Source: Comamonas sp. BIGb0152
GTDB lineage: Bacteria; Pseudomonadota; Gammaproteobacteria; Burkholderiales; Burkholderiaceae_C
Length of the DNA stretch: 64,000 nt
Assembly: GCF_024809975.1 (NCBI RefSeq)
Contig: NZ_JANUDY010000004.1
Coordinates: 1 to 64,000 of the forward strand
Direction of reading: 5' to 3'
Below, in pieces: positions 17,297-27,980 of the stretch. Positions within the stretch are counted from its first letter, which is position 1. Each line of letters opens with the position of its first letter. The notes under the pieces were generated by a model. It was not told the DNA's origin. It searched no databases and saw only the letters and a list, made by a program, of their open reading frames with translations. A program made the position numbers and the translations under genes.

Positions 17297-20200
17297 ATGG
17301 TGCAATTCTCCAGACGCCAGTTCATGAAAGTGACTGGTTCGACTCTGGCGGGTTCCAGCCTGGCAGTGATGGGCTTCTCGCCCGCCACCGCGCTTGCTGG
17401 AGTCCGTCAGTACAAACTGGTCGGCAGCACAGTGACACGGCAAACCTGCACGTATTGCTCTGTTGGCTGCGGCATTTTGATGTACTCGCTGGGCGATGGC
17501 GGCAAGAACGCCAAACTCTCGGTGATCCACGTCGAAGGCGACCCCGACCATCCCGTCAACCGTGGCACCTTGTGCCCCAAGGGCGCGTCGCTGCTGGACA
17601 TCGTCCACAGCCCCAACCGCCTGCTCTACCCCGAATACCGCGCGCCCGGCTCTGATGAGTGGAAGCGCCTGTCCTGGGATGAGGCGCTGACCCGCATTAC
17701 CAAGCTGCTCAAGGACGATCGCGACGCGAACTTCCTGGAGAAGACCGATGATGGCCTGACGGTGAACCGTTGGACCTCGACCGGCATGCTGGCCGCATCG
17801 GCTTCCAGCAACGAGGCCGGTTACATCACCTACAAAGTGGCCCGCTCTTGGGGCATGTTGGCGTTCGACAACCAAGCCCGTGTCTGACACGGCCCGACGG
17901 TGGCAGGTCTTGCCCCGACGTTTGGCCGTGGAGCGATGACGAACCATTGGGTCGACATCAAGAACGCGGACGTTATTTTGATCATGGGCGGCAATGCCGC
18001 TGAAGCCCACCCTTGCGGCTTCAAATGGGTGACCGAGGCGAAGGAGCACAACAAGGCGCACTTCATGGTGGTCGACCCGCGCTTTAACCGCTCGGCTTCG
18101 GTGGCGGATTTCTACGCCCCTATTCGCTCCGGTTCGGACATTGTGTTTCTCGGCGGCGTCATCAACTACCTGCTGACCAACGACAAGATCCACCACGAGT
18201 ACGTGCGCAACTACACCGACTTCACGTTCATCGTGCGGGAAGACTTTGCGTTCGACGAAGGCATCTTCTCGGGCTACAACCCGGAAAAGCGCACCTACGA
18301 CAAGGCCAGCTGGGACTACGAACTGGGCGAGGACGGTTACGTCAAGACCGACCCAAGCCTGCAGCACCCGCGCTGCGTCTACCAATGGCTCAAGCGCCAT
18401 TACGCCAGCTACACGCCTGAGAAGGTCGAGAGCGTCTGCGGCACGCCCCAGGCCAAGTTCCTGCATGTCTGCGAAAAGCTCGCATCGACCGCAGAGGCTG
18501 GCCGCGCGGCGACCATCCTGTACGCACTGGGCTGGACCCAGCACTCGACCGGCGCGCAGATTCTGCGTACCGGCGCCATGGTGCAGCTGCTCCTGGGCAA
18601 CATCGGTGTGGCCGGTGGTGGCATGAACGCTTTGCGCGGTCACTCCAACATCCAGGGTCTGACCGACCTGGGCCTGCTGTCCAACGCGCTGCCCGGCTAC
18701 CTGACACTGGCCAACCAGGGCGAGCAGGACTACCAGAAGTACATCGACGCGCGTACGCAAAAGCCTTTGCGTGCCAACCAGATGAGCTACTGGCAGAACT
18801 ACCCCAAGTTCCATGTGAGCCTGATGAAGGCCTTCTGGGGACCGGCTGCCACCAAGGAAAACAACTGGGGCTACGACTACCTGCCCAAGCTCGACAAGCA
18901 GTACGACATGCTGCAGATCTTCGAGCTGATGAACGAAGGCAAGGTCAACGGCTACATCGCCCAGGGCTTCAACCCGCTGGCGGCGCTGTCCAACAAGAGC
19001 CGCGTGCGCGACGGGCTGGCCAAGCTCAAGTTCCTGGTCGTCATGGACCCGCTGGCCACCGAGACCTCGGAGTTCTGGAAGAACTACGGCGAGTACAACG
19101 ACATCGACACCGCATCGGTGCAGACCGAGGTGTTCCGCCTGCCCACCACCTGCTTCGCTGAAGAAGATGGCGCGGTCGTGAGCTCCTCGCGTGTGCTGCA
19201 GTGGCACTGGAAGGCCTCCGAGCCGCCCGGTGAAGCCAAGACCGACATCGCGATCATGTCGGCGCTGCACCTGCGCATGAAGGCGGCCTACCAGAAGGAC
19301 GGCGGCAAGTTCCCCGATCCGATCCAGAACCTGTGGTGGCCTTATGCACAGCCGGCGCACCCTTCGTCCGAAGAGATTGCCAAGGAGTACAACGGCCGCG
19401 CACTGGCGGACCTGACGGCGCCCGATGGCAAGGTCTTGCGCCCTGCCGGCCAGCAGCTGTCTGGTTTTGGCGAGCTGCGCGACGATGGCTCCACGATGAG
19501 TGGCTGCTGGATCTGGGCGGGCAGCTGGACCGAAGCGGGCAACCAGATGGGCCGCCGCGACAACAGCGACCCAACCGGTATCGGCAACACGCTGAACTGG
19601 GCCTGGGCCTGGCCGGCCAACCGCCGCGTGCTGTACAACCGCGCATCGGCTGACTTGGAAGGCAAGCCTTTCAACCCCAACCGCCCGCTGGTGCAGTGGA
19701 ACGGCAAGACCTGGGGGGGTGCGGACGTGCCCGACTACGGCGCGACCATCAAGCCCGAAACCGGTACCGGCCCGTTCATCATGAACCCGGAAGGGGTGGC
19801 ACGCTTCTTTGCCCGCAAGGGCATGAACGAAGGCCCGTTCCCGACCCACTACGAGGCATTCGACAACCCGCTGGGCTACAACCCGATGTACCCGAAGAAC
19901 GACAAGGCCGTCAGCAACCCTGCCGCCCGCGTCTTCCCGGCCATCTGGGAGACCTTCGGCAAGGCGGACGAGTTCCCGCATGTGGGCACGACCTACCGTT
20001 TGACGGAGCACTTCCACTACTGGACCAAGCACGCGTTGCTCAACTCCATCATCCAGCCCGAGCAGTTCGTCGAGATCGGCGAGGCGCTGGCCAAGGAGAT
20101 CGGCATTGCCACGGGCGCGATGGTCAAGGTCAGCTCCAAGCGTGGCTACATCAAGGCCGCTGCGGTGGTGACCAAGCGCATCAAGCCCATGCAGATCGAA

Positions 20201-20359
20201 GGCAAGACGGTGCACCACGTGGGTATTCCTATCCACTGGGGCTTCAAGGGCCTGACCAAGCCTGGCTTCCTCGCCAACACCCTCACCCCGTTTGTGGGTG
20301 ATGGCAACAGCAACACGCCAGAGTTCAAGACCTTCCTGGTGAAGGTCGAGAAGATCTAA
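17297..20359 (+). CDS. fdnG: Selenocysteine-containing formate dehydrogenase, major subunit
   Basis: Catalytic subunit of a membrane-bound formate dehydrogenase (FdnG/FdoG type), 1020 residues with selenocysteine at position 197, encoded by TGA 17885-17887. The sequence around it, ARV-Sec-HGPTV, is the known active site, where Sec ligates molybdenum. The frame before and after the TGA is the same and both halves are full-strength homologues, so this is one gene, not a pseudogene. The N-terminus is a twin-arginine signal (SRRQFMKVTG), implying folded export to the periplasm. The Fe-S cluster cysteines are in TCTYCSVGCG and GTLCPKG; the rest binds bis-MGD. Length closely matches E. coli FdnG. 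It heads the fdnGHI operon. Confidence 0.96.
17888..17930 (+). promoter_or_regulatory. Bacterial SECIS element of fdnG
   Basis: Directly after the TGA a 43-nt hairpin forms. The base stem CACGGCC (17888-17894) pairs perfectly with GGCCGTG (17924-17930). The upper stem GGCA (17902-17905) pairs with TGCC (17911-17914) around the loop GGTCT. The loop begins 18 nt after the TGA, the same spacing I recall for E. coli fdhF. This is the expected binding site for the SelB C-terminal domain. Confidence 0.9.
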
Positions 20360-20368
20360 GGAGCAGCG

Positions 20369-21310
20369 ATGTCATCTCTTCAATCATTGGATATCAAGCG
20401 CCGCTCCGCCACCACCACCCCATCGCCCAGCGTGCGCAGCCCGCATGGCGGTGAGGTGGCCAAGCTGATCGATGTCTCCAAGTGCATCGGCTGCAAGGCT
20501 TGCCAAACCGCCTGCATGGAGTGGAACGATCTGCGTGACGATGTGGGTACGGCAGCGGCCGGGGTGTACGACAACCCGACCGACCTGACGGCCAACTCCT
20601 GGACCGTGATGCGGTTCACCGAGTACGAAAACGAAGCCACCGGCAACCTGGAATGGCTGATCCGCAAGGACGGCTGCATGCACTGCGAAGACCCGGGCTG
20701 CCTCAAGGCCTGCCCGTCTCCCGGTGCCATCTTGCAGTACACCAACGGCATCGTGGACTTCCAGGAGGAACACTGCGTGGGCTGCGGCTACTGCGTGACC
20801 GGCTGCCCGTTCAACATTCCGCGCATCTCCAAAAAGGACCACAAGGCCTACAAGTGCACGCTGTGCTCGGACCGCGTGGCTGTCGGCCAAGAGCCGGCCT
20901 GCGTCAAGACCTGCCCCACCGGCGCCATCATGTTTGGCACCAAGACCGCCATGCAAGAGCGTGCCGAGGAGCGCATTGTCGATCTGAAGGAGCGCGGCTT
21001 TGACAAGGCCGGCCTCTACGATCCGCAAGGCGTGGGCGGCACCCACGTGATGTATGTGCTGCACCATGGCGACAAGCCCTCGCTCTACCACGGCCTGCCC
21101 GATGATCCATCGATCAGCCCCATGGTGAGCCTGTGGAAGGGCGTGGCCAAGCCACTGGCGCTGGCGGCCTTGGGTGTTGCCGCTGTCGGCAGCTTCTTCC
21201 ACTACATCACCAAGGGCCCGCTTGAAGTGCCCGAGGAGCTGGAAGAGGAAGAAGCCGCCAAGGCGCGCGCGGACAAGGGCGCCGACCACCACGAGGAGTC
21301 TGGACGATGA
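20369..21310 (+). CDS. fdnH: Formate dehydrogenase iron-sulfur subunit
   Basis: The 313-residue electron-transfer subunit of the FdnGHI complex. Four ferredoxin-type cysteine groups are visible: [35 protein letters not shown] and [20 protein letters not shown], giving four [4Fe-4S] clusters that carry electrons from the molybdenum site to the membrane. One transmembrane helix near the C-terminus ([18 protein letters not shown]) anchors it, as in E. coli FdnH, followed by an acidic tail. An AAGGAG site precedes the ATG, 9 bp after fdnG. Its stop overlaps the fdnI start. Confidence 0.95.
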   Translation: MSSLQSLDIKRRSATTTPSPSVRSPHGGEVAKLIDVSKCIGCKACQTACMEWNDLRDDVGTAAAGVYDNPTDLTANSWTVMRFTEYENEATGNLEWLIRKDGCMHCEDPGCLKACPSPGAILQYTNGIVDFQEEHCVGCGYCVTGCPFNIPRISKKDHKAYKCTLCSDRVAVGQEPACVKTCPTGAIMFGTKTAMQERAEERIVDLKERGFDKAGLYDPQGVGGTHVMYVLHHGDKPSLYHGLPDDPSISPMVSLWKGVAKPLALAALGVAAVGSFFHYITKGPLEVPEELEEEEAAKARADKGADHHEESGR

Positions 21311-21969
21311 CAAGCAAGACCCGTGATATCCAGCGCTACACCGCTGGCGAGCGCGCCAACCACTGGGTGGTGGCGATCAGCTTTGTGCTGCTGGCCTTGT
21401 CGGGCCTGGCGTTCTTCCACCCCTCGTTCTTCTTCATGACGAACCTGTTTGGTGGCGGACCCTGGACCCGCATCCTGCACCCCTACATCGGTTTGGTGAT
21501 GACCGTCGGCTTTGTGCTGATGTTCTTCCGCTTCTGGCAGCTCAACATCATTCGCAAGAACGATGTGGAGTGGCTCAAGAACGTGCCCGCGCTGGTCAAC
21601 GGCGAGCACGAGAAAATGCCGCCTGTGGACAAGTACAACGGCGGCCAGAAAGTGCTGTTCTGGATGCTGGTGCTGTGCATGGCGGGCCTGTTGGTGACCG
21701 GCGTGCTGATGTGGCGCGCCTGGTGGAACCTGCCGGTGGACGTGGTGCGCGCTGCGGCGCTGCTGCATGCCGTGTCGGCCTTTGGCCTGATCGGTCTGAT
21801 CATCGCCCACATCTACGCCGCCATCTGGACCAAGGGCACCATCCGCGCAATGACGCGCGGCACGGTCACCCGCGCCTGGGCCCGCTTCCACCACCCGCTG
21901 TGGTACCGCCGCATGACGGGCGATACGACGGACATGGACAAGCAGGCCAGCCACAAACACGGCGCCTGA
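21307..21969 (+). CDS. fdnI: Formate dehydrogenase cytochrome b556 subunit
   Basis: The 220-residue gamma subunit, an integral membrane diheme cytochrome b that passes electrons from FdnH to quinone. Four hydrophobic spans are visible (starting near [50 protein letters not shown] and [20 protein letters not shown]). Histidines that could ligate heme b lie in ANHWVV, LHPYIG, LLHAVS and IAHIY. The start overlaps the fdnH stop by 4 bp (ATGA), showing translational coupling. A terminator follows after 91 bp. Confidence 0.94.
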   Translation: MTSKTRDIQRYTAGERANHWVVAISFVLLALSGLAFFHPSFFFMTNLFGGGPWTRILHPYIGLVMTVGFVLMFFRFWQLNIIRKNDVEWLKNVPALVNGEHEKMPPVDKYNGGQKVLFWMLVLCMAGLLVTGVLMWRAWWNLPVDVVRAAALLHAVSAFGLIGLIIAHIYAAIWTKGTIRAMTRGTVTRAWARFHHPLWYRRMTGDTTDMDKQASHKHGA

Positions 21970-22060
21970 TGCGCTGCGCTCGGGCGGGGCTCAAAGGCCC
22001 CAGCCGAGTGCACATTGTCAGCACCCACCCCGCCCCAGGCTGGCCCTGTCTCCTCCTCCC

Positions 22061-22101
22061 CAACGCCGATAGCCCCGACCGGACTATCGGCGTTGATTTT
22101 T
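22061..22101 (+). terminator. Rho-independent terminator after fdnGHI
   Basis: CAACGCCGATAG pairs with CTATCGGCGTTG (12 bp) around an 11-nt loop and is followed by a short T run. It lies between fdnI and fdhE, so the structural genes may be expressed more strongly than the accessory genes downstream. Confidence 0.82.
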
Positions 22102-22115
22102 GAGAAAATCCCCGT

Positions 22116-23081
22116 ATGCAACGCATTCTTCAACCCGGTGAGATCGAGTCGCTCGACCACACCAGTTTTCCACGCGTGCTGCTGCCCAACACCAGCAGTC
22201 TGTTCCTTGACCGTGCCCAGCGCATCCGCCAGCTGGCTGACGGCAACCCGATTGCCGACTACCTGCTGTTCATCGCCAACCTGGTACAAGCCCAGCACAA
22301 GGCAGCCCAAGGCCTGCAGGTGGCTGCACCGGATGCAGCAGCCATTGCCCAGGCCCAGCAATTCTCCTCGCCACTCTTGCCCGCCGCTGACCACCTGGAT
22401 CCGATCTGGCACCAGGTGCTGGACGGCATGCTCGGCCAGCTGGCCAGTGCCGATGGCCTGCCCGAGGCTTTGCAACCGCTGATTGCCGAGCTACAGCGCT
22501 GCAATACCGATGACCGCAATGCGCTGGCCAAGCGCCTGCTGACCAAGGAGCTGGCTGCACGCGATGTGGGCCTGGCGCCCTTTGTGATGGCCGCTTTGCA
22601 GGTGGTGTTTGCCACCCGCGCCAGCCAGCTGCGTCTGACCGACATCCCCTTTACCGACCCTGCCACCATCTGCCCGGTCTGCGCCACCGAGCCCGTGGCG
22701 GGCGTGGTGCGCATTGGCGGCAAGATGGCTGGCCACCGCTACCTGCACTGCGGCTGCTGCGCCACCGAATGGCATATGGTGCGCATCAAGTGCAGCCACT
22801 GCGAATCAACCAAGGGCGTGCGCTACCAGGGCCTGGAAGGCGGCAAGGATGTGGTGCTGGCGGAGACCTGCACCGAATGCGGCAGCTACCGCAAAATGGT
22901 CAACCAGGAAAAAGACCCGCTGGCCGAGCCGCTGGCCGATGACCTGGCCAGCCTGATGCTGGACCTCTTGATGAGCGAGCAGACCGCGTTCGCACGCGCC
23001 AGTGGCAACCCGCTGCTGTTTGTCGCCGTGGCCGAGCCCCAGGCGGCCGACGCCGATGGCACCGTACCTGATCTGCACTGA
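22116..23081 (+). CDS. fdhE: Formate dehydrogenase accessory protein FdhE
   Basis: A 321-residue cytoplasmic protein needed for maturation of respiratory formate dehydrogenases before Tat export. The C-terminal part carries four cysteine pairs typical of the rubredoxin-like FdhE fold: ICPVCATEP, CGCCATEW, CSHCEST and CTECGSY, which bind iron. The N-terminal half is helical. The ATG at 22116 comes 15 bp after the terminator hairpin of the fdn operon, so readthrough or a promoter within the hairpin region must drive it. FdhD, the other common maturation factor, is not in this window. Confidence 0.92.
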   Translation: MQRILQPGEIESLDHTSFPRVLLPNTSSLFLDRAQRIRQLADGNPIADYLLFIANLVQAQHKAAQGLQVAAPDAAAIAQAQQFSSPLLPAADHLDPIWHQVLDGMLGQLASADGLPEALQPLIAELQRCNTDDRNALAKRLLTKELAARDVGLAPFVMAALQVVFATRASQLRLTDIPFTDPATICPVCATEPVAGVVRIGGKMAGHRYLHCGCCATEWHMVRIKCSHCESTKGVRYQGLEGGKDVVLAETCTECGSYRKMVNQEKDPLAEPLADDLASLMLDLLMSEQTAFARASGNPLLFVAVAEPQAADADGTVPDLH

Positions 23082-23189
23082 GATCGCCTCAGTGATCTGA
23101 AGCTTGGCACCATGCCATACTGAACGATGGCGCTGCCCGCTGCAGCCCATCGTTTTTTTATGTCTGCCCTTGTTCGAGCTTGTTTGCCC

Positions 23190-24617
23190 ATGAATGCACC
23201 GTCTCACCTGCCCTCTGTTGACAAGCTGCTGCAGCACCCGCGCACGGCCGCGCTACTGGACAGCTATGGCAAGAACCAGTGTACGCAGGCCATCCGTGCG
23301 GCGCTGAGCGAAGCCCGCAGCCGCTGGCTGGCCAACCCGAGCAGCAGCACCGCCGGCAGTGATGCCTTGCTGGATGCGGCAGAGCGCCAGCTGAAGCAGC
23401 TGTTTGCGCCGCGCCTCAAGGCGGTCTACAACCTTACCGGCACGGTGCTGCACACCAACCTGGGCCGGGCTTTGCTGCCCCAAGAGGCCATTGACGCCGT
23501 GGTGCAGGCCCTGGCCACCCCCAGCAATCTGGAATACGACCTGGCCGACGGCGGCCGGGGCGACCGCGATGACCTGGTCGAAGACCTGGTCTGCCGCCTC
23601 ACCGGGGCGCAAGCCGCCACCATCGTCAACAACAATGCCGCCGCCGTGCTGCTGGTGCTGTCCACCCTGGCGCGCGACAAGGAAGTGATCGTCTCGCGCG
23701 GCGAGCTGGTCGAGATCGGCGGCGCATTCCGCATCCCCGATGTGATGACCCGCGCCGGCGCCCGCCTGGTCGAGGTGGGCACCACCAACCGCACGCATGA
23801 GAAAGACTACGAAGCCGCACTGGGCGAACACAGCGCCGCCTTGATGAAGGTGCATTGCAGCAACTACGCAATCAGCGGCTTCACCAAATCGGTGGCCGAG
23901 GCCGATGTGGCCCGCATTGCCCATGCGCGCCAGCTGCCCCTGATCGTGGACCTGGGCAGCGGCACCTTGGTCGACATGCGCGACTGGGGCCTGCCCTATG
24001 AGGTGACCGTGCGCGAGACCATCGAGGCCGGCGCCGACATCGTCACCTTCAGCGGCGACAAACTGCTGGGCGGCCCGCAGGCGGGCATCATCGTGGGCAG
24101 CAAGGCCTTGATTGCGCAGATCAAGAAGAACCCGCTCAAGCGCGCGCTGCGCGTGGGCAAGCTCACCCTGGCCGCGCTGGAACCCACCTTGCGCCTCTAC
24201 CTGCACCCAGAAAAACTCGCCGAGCGCCTGACCACCCTGCGCCTGTTTACCCGCCCCGCTGCCGCCATGCAGCAGCAGGCCATGCTTTTGCAGGCACCGT
24301 TGCAGGCTTTGCTGGGTGCGGACTATGTGGTGGACCATGCAGCGATGACCAGCCAGATCGGCAGCGGCGCATTGCCCGTCGAGAGCCTGCCCAGCCACGG
24401 CCTGGTCGTGCGCCCCAGCGAGCGCAAACGCGCCGGCCGCCTGTTGCAGCAGCTTGAAGCCGGCCTGCGCCAGCTGCCACGCCCGGTGATTGGCCGGCTG
24501 CGCGATGATGCGCTCTGGCTGGATCTGCGCTGCCTTGAAGCGGCTGACCAGGCGGCCTTTGCCGCCAACCTGCAGCACTTGGTACTGGGCAACACCGCAG
24601 CGGACGGCCAGGCATGA
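23190..24617 (+). CDS. selA: L-seryl-tRNA(Sec) selenium transferase SelA
   Basis: A 475-residue PLP enzyme that converts seryl-tRNA(Sec) to selenocysteyl-tRNA(Sec) using selenophosphate. The PLP lysine is K291 in [13 protein letters not shown]. Other family signatures are [16 protein letters not shown] and [13 protein letters not shown] chose the ATG at 23190, giving an N-terminus ([21 protein letters not shown]) that aligns with E. coli SelA; starts at 23127 or 23160 would add residues without resemblance. The stop overlaps the selB start (ATGA). No strong ribosome binding site is visible before 23190. Confidence 0.95.
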   Translation: MNAPSHLPSVDKLLQHPRTAALLDSYGKNQCTQAIRAALSEARSRWLANPSSSTAGSDALLDAAERQLKQLFAPRLKAVYNLTGTVLHTNLGRALLPQEAIDAVVQALATPSNLEYDLADGGRGDRDDLVEDLVCRLTGAQAATIVNNNAAAVLLVLSTLARDKEVIVSRGELVEIGGAFRIPDVMTRAGARLVEVGTTNRTHEKDYEAALGEHSAALMKVHCSNYAISGFTKSVAEADVARIAHARQLPLIVDLGSGTLVDMRDWGLPYEVTVRETIEAGADIVTFSGDKLLGGPQAGIIVGSKALIAQIKKNPLKRALRVGKLTLAALEPTLRLYLHPEKLAERLTTLRLFTRPAAAMQQQAMLLQAPLQALLGADYVVDHAAMTSQIGSGALPVESLPSHGLVVRPSERKRAGRLLQQLEAGLRQLPRPVIGRLRDDALWLDLRCLEAADQAAFAANLQHLVLGNTAADGQA

Positions 24618-26539
24618 TCATCGGCACCGCAGGCCATATCGACCATGGCAAGACCACCTTGGTACGCGCGCTCACCGGGGTAGAGACCGACCGCCTGAAA
24701 GAAGAGAAAGCGCGCGGTATCTCGATCGAGCTGGGCTACGCCTACACCCCCCTGGCCAACGGCGATGTGCTGGGCATCATCGATGTGCCCGGCCATGAAA
24801 AATTTGTACACACCATGGCTGCGGGTGCTGTGGGCATCGACCATGCGCTTGTCGTGGTAGCCGCCGATGACGGCGTGATGCTCCAGACCTTGGAGCACCT
24901 GGAAATCCTGCAGTTGCTGGGCATCCGCCAGGGCACGGTGGCGCTCACCAAGGTGGACCGGGTGGACCGCGCGCGCATTGACGAGGTGCGCAGCGAAATC
25001 ACCGCCATCCTCGCTGCCAGCCACTTGGCCAACGCAGCCATCTTTGAGACCGCAGCCGCCCTGCCCGATGACCCCGGCGTAGGGGCGCTGCGCCAGCACC
25101 TGCACCAGCAGGCCCAGGCCATGCCCCAGCGTGCGCAAGGCGGGCTGTTCCGCCTGGCGGTGGACCGGGTGTTCAGCCTGCCCGGCCAAGGCACGGTGGT
25201 CACCGGCACCGTCTTCAACGGCCAGGTTGCGGTGGGCGATAGCCTCGTGCATTCGGCCAGCGGCCAGCCCGTGCGCGTGCGCAGCATCCATGCGCAAAAC
25301 CAGGCCAGCGAGCTGGGCGTGGCCGGCCAGCGCTGCGCGCTGAACCTGGCGGGCATCGCCAAGGAGGCCATCACACGCGGCGACTGGATCATGGATGCCC
25401 GCCTGCACCAAACCACCCAGCGCATCGATGTGCGCCTGCACCTGCTGGCCGATGCCGCGCCACTGGCGCAGTGGGCTGCCGTGCACCTGCACCTGGGCAC
25501 CATGCGCTGCACTGGCCATATTGCCTTGCTGCAAGACGGTGCACTGGCCCCGGGCACCGAGGCCCTGGCCCAGCTGGTACTGGATGCCCCCGCCCTAGTA
25601 CTGCCCGGCGACCGCATCATCGTGCGCAATGCCCAGGCCAACCGCACCATTGCCGGTGCCATGGTGCTGGACCCCTATGCCCCCGCACGCAAGCGCCGCA
25701 GCGACAGCCGCATGGCCTACCTGGCCGCGCTGACGCATTGGATAGACACGGGCGAAACCGGCCCGCTACTGGCCGAGGCCCCGCTGGGACTGGCACGTTC
25801 GCAACTGGTCCGGCTGACCGGCACCGCCACGCCCGCCATCCCAGACCACTGCAACAGCCTGCCGCTGCCCGACGGTGATGTCCTGCTGGTGGACAGCAGT
25901 GCCTGGCAAGCGCTGCAAGACCAAGTGCTGCAGGCACTGCAACGCTTCCATGAAGTGGCACCGGACGAGCCCGGCATCAACGCCGCCCGCCTGCGCCGCA
26001 TGGCGCTGCCCGCGCTGCAGCATGGCCCCCATGACGCCCTTTACAACGGCCTGGTTGATGCGCTGCTGGCCGCAGAACAAATCACCAGCAGTGGCGCATG
26101 GCTGCACCTGCCCGGCCACAAAATTCAGCTGAGCGAGGCCGAGCAGGCCCTGGCCCAGCGCCTGCTGCCCGCCATCACCGACGCCCGCTTTGACCCGCCC
26201 TGGGTGCGTGATCTGGCGCGCGACCATGGCGCTGCTGAGGAGCTGGTGCGCCAGCTGCTCAAAAAGCTCTCGCGCCAGGGCCTGGTGTTCCAAGTGGTCA
26301 AGGACCTGTTCTACGCCGCACCCTGCATGGATGCGCTGGCGGCGCTCACCGCAGAACTTGCCCGCCAGGCCGAGCGCGGCGAAGTGCAAGCCCATGCCTT
26401 CCGCGATGCCACCGGCCTGGGCCGCAAGCGCGCCATCCAGATCCTGGAGTTCTTCGACCGCGTGGGCTACACCCGGCGCATGCGCGATACCCATGTGCTG
26501 CGCCCCGGCGTGCGCTGGCAGGCCAGCGCTGGCGCCTAG
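24614..26539 (+). CDS. selB: Selenocysteine-specific elongation factor SelB
   Basis: A 641-residue GTPase that carries Sec-tRNA to the ribosome and binds the SECIS hairpin. The G1 motif [13 protein letters not shown] is at the very N-terminus, and the G3 motif is [17 protein letters not shown]-Tu-like domains 2 and 3 follow to about residue 350. The C-terminal 280 residues contain the winged-helix repeats that bind SECIS RNA, for example [17 protein letters not shown] and [19 protein letters not shown]. Length is close to E. coli SelB. It is coupled to selA by a 4-bp overlap and lies 101 bp before the tRNA-Sec gene. Confidence 0.96.
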   Translation: MIIGTAGHIDHGKTTLVRALTGVETDRLKEEKARGISIELGYAYTPLANGDVLGIIDVPGHEKFVHTMAAGAVGIDHALVVVAADDGVMLQTLEHLEILQLLGIRQGTVALTKVDRVDRARIDEVRSEITAILAASHLANAAIFETAAALPDDPGVGALRQHLHQQAQAMPQRAQGGLFRLAVDRVFSLPGQGTVVTGTVFNGQVAVGDSLVHSASGQPVRVRSIHAQNQASELGVAGQRCALNLAGIAKEAITRGDWIMDARLHQTTQRIDVRLHLLADAAPLAQWAAVHLHLGTMRCTGHIALLQDGALAPGTEALAQLVLDAPALVLPGDRIIVRNAQANRTIAGAMVLDPYAPARKRRSDSRMAYLAALTHWIDTGETGPLLAEAPLGLARSQLVRLTGTATPAIPDHCNSLPLPDGDVLLVDSSAWQALQDQVLQALQRFHEVAPDEPGINAARLRRMALPALQHGPHDALYNGLVDALLAAEQITSSGAWLHLPGHKIQLSEAEQALAQRLLPAITDARFDPPWVRDLARDHGAAEELVRQLLKKLSRQGLVFQVVKDLFYAAPCMDALAALTAELARQAERGEVQAHAFRDATGLGRKRAIQILEFFDRVGYTRRMRDTHVLRPGVRWQASAGA

Positions 26540-26602
26540 TTGTGGATTTTCAAAGGGCTGCGGCTGCTGCGACGACATACCGCCGGTAGCCCGCAGAGCC
26601 GC

Positions 26603-26608
26603 TACAAT
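26603..26608 (+). promoter_or_regulatory. Probable -10 box of selC
   Basis: TACAAT lies 33 bp before the tRNA-Sec gene. The -35 region is GC-rich and poorly conserved, so this assignment is tentative. It would give a leader of roughly 25 nt. Confidence 0.45.
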
Positions 26609-26621
26609 CGGCAGACTTTCA

Positions 26622-26637
26622 CAACACGCTCGTGTTG
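26622..26637 (+). other. Leader hairpin abutting tRNA-Sec
   Basis: CAACACG and CGTGTTG are perfect inverted repeats separated by two bases; in practice this gives a 6-bp stem with a GCTC tetraloop. It ends three bases before the first base of tRNA-Sec and may affect 5' processing by RNase P. Confidence 0.5.
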
Positions 26638-26640
26638 CAG

Positions 26641-26736
26641 GGAAGGCAATCGTGCCCGGTGGTGCGGCCGGGCTTCAAACCCGGTGAGGGGTGTCAGCCA
26701 CTCCTGGGTTGGTTCGACTCCAGCTGCTTTCCGCCA
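26641..26736 (+). tRNA. selC: tRNA-Sec (anticodon TCA)
   Basis: A 96-nt tRNA with encoded CCA. The acceptor stem is 8 bp (GGAAGGCA with TGCTTTCC, one G-T pair), longer than the usual 7, as in all bacterial tRNA-Sec. The anticodon stem CCGGG/CCCGG encloses the loop with TCA at 26675-26677. A long variable arm follows (GAGGGGTGTCAGCCACTCC region), then GGTTCGACTCC forms the T arm. It lies between selB and selD on the same strand. Confidence 0.97.
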
Positions 26737-26863
26737 TCCTCCCCTCTTCCCCTCGCCCCCAAAAACAGCATGCCGCACACCTGCAAGCCAAATGCCGATA
26801 ATGGTGGGCCGCCATTGGCCGCACCGCTTTTCTCGCTAGCCCGTTACCCATGAGGATGTCTCT

Positions 26864-27931
26864 ATGAATGCCCCCACCACGCCCCTGCCCACCTCGCCGC
26901 GTCTGACTTCGCTGTCGCATGGCGGTGGCTGCGGCTGCAAGATTGCCCCGGGCGTGCTGGCCGATCTGATGAGCCGCAGTGCGGTGCCCAAGCAGTTTTA
27001 TGCACCACTGCTGGTGGGCACGGAGACGGCCGATGATGCGGCGGTCTACCAGATCAATGACACGCAGGCGATCGTGGCGACCACCGATTTCTTCATGCCC
27101 ATCGTCGATGACCCCTATGACTTTGGCCGCATTGCCGCGACCAATGCGCTGTCGGACATCTATGCCATGGGCGGCACGCCGCTGATGGCGCTGGCGATTG
27201 TTGGCATGCCCATCAATGTGCTGCCCCATGCAGTGATTGCCAAGATTCTGGAAGGCGGCGAATCGGTCTGCCGCGATGCCGGCATTCCGCTTGCAGGCGG
27301 CCATTCCATCGACTCGGTCGAGCCCATCTATGGCCTGGTGGGCATCGGCATCGTCAACCCCGCGCAGCTCAAGCGCAACCGCGACGCCCAAGCAGGCGAT
27401 GTGCTGATCCTCGGCAAGGCGATCGGCGTGGGCATCCAATCAGCCGCGCTGAAAAAAGGCCTGCTCAGCGACAGTGCCTACGCCAGCATGGTGCGTACCA
27501 CCACCCAGCTCAACCGGCCCGGCGCGGCGCTGGCGCAGCTGGCCGATGTGCATGCGCTGACCGATGTGACCGGCTTTGGCCTGCTGGGCCATGCCTTGGA
27601 GCTGGCGCGCGGCGCGCAGCTGACCGCCGTGATCGACAGCAAGGCGCTGCCTCTGCTGCCCGGTGTTCTCGATCTCGCCCAGCAAGGCGTGGTCACCGGT
27701 GCATCGGGCCGCAACTGGGACGCGTACGGCAGCCATATGGCGCTGGATGCGCAGGTGCCCGATGCCATGCGCAGCCTGTTGACCGATCCCCAGACCTCCG
27801 GCGGTCTGCTGGTTTCCTGCACCCCGGCTGCCGCCGGCCAGGTGCTCGATATTTTCAAAAGCCAGGGCTTTGCCGATGCCTGCGTGATCGGCCATATGCA
27901 GGCAGGCGAGGCCCAGGTGGTGGTGTCATAA
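26864..27931 (+). CDS. selD: Selenide, water dikinase SelD
   Basis: A 355-residue enzyme that makes selenophosphate from selenide and ATP. The active-site segment is GGGCGCK, with catalytic Cys23 and Lys26 equivalent to Cys17 and Lys20 of E. coli SelD; this version uses cysteine, not selenocysteine. Other signatures are ATTDFFMPIVDDPYDFG (Mg-ATP binding) and LTDVTGFGLLGHALE. GAGGATG precedes the ATG. No clear terminator separates it from selC, so both may share a transcript. Confidence 0.96.
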   Translation: MNAPTTPLPTSPRLTSLSHGGGCGCKIAPGVLADLMSRSAVPKQFYAPLLVGTETADDAAVYQINDTQAIVATTDFFMPIVDDPYDFGRIAATNALSDIYAMGGTPLMALAIVGMPINVLPHAVIAKILEGGESVCRDAGIPLAGGHSIDSVEPIYGLVGIGIVNPAQLKRNRDAQAGDVLILGKAIGVGIQSAALKKGLLSDSAYASMVRTTTQLNRPGAALAQLADVHALTDVTGFGLLGHALELARGAQLTAVIDSKALPLLPGVLDLAQQGVVTGASGRNWDAYGSHMALDAQVPDAMRSLLTDPQTSGGLLVSCTPAAAGQVLDIFKSQGFADACVIGHMQAGEAQVVVS

Positions 27932-27953
27932 AACACCAGCACCGGAAAACACC

Positions 27954-27980
27954 AATGCCTGCTTTATGCAGGCATTTTTT
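27954..27980 (+). terminator. Rho-independent terminator after selD
   Basis: AATGCCTGC and GCAGGCATT form a 9-bp stem with a 5-nt loop, followed by a T run. It closes the selenocysteine module. Confidence 0.9.

Noticed and set aside
17885..17887. Stop codon splitting fdnG, suggesting a pseudogene
   Set aside because: The frame is unchanged, the position is the known Sec site, a SECIS follows, and all Sec machinery genes are adjacent.
17240..20236. Minus-strand open frame of 998 codons
   Set aside because: It is the antisense shadow of fdnG and has no recognisable domain.
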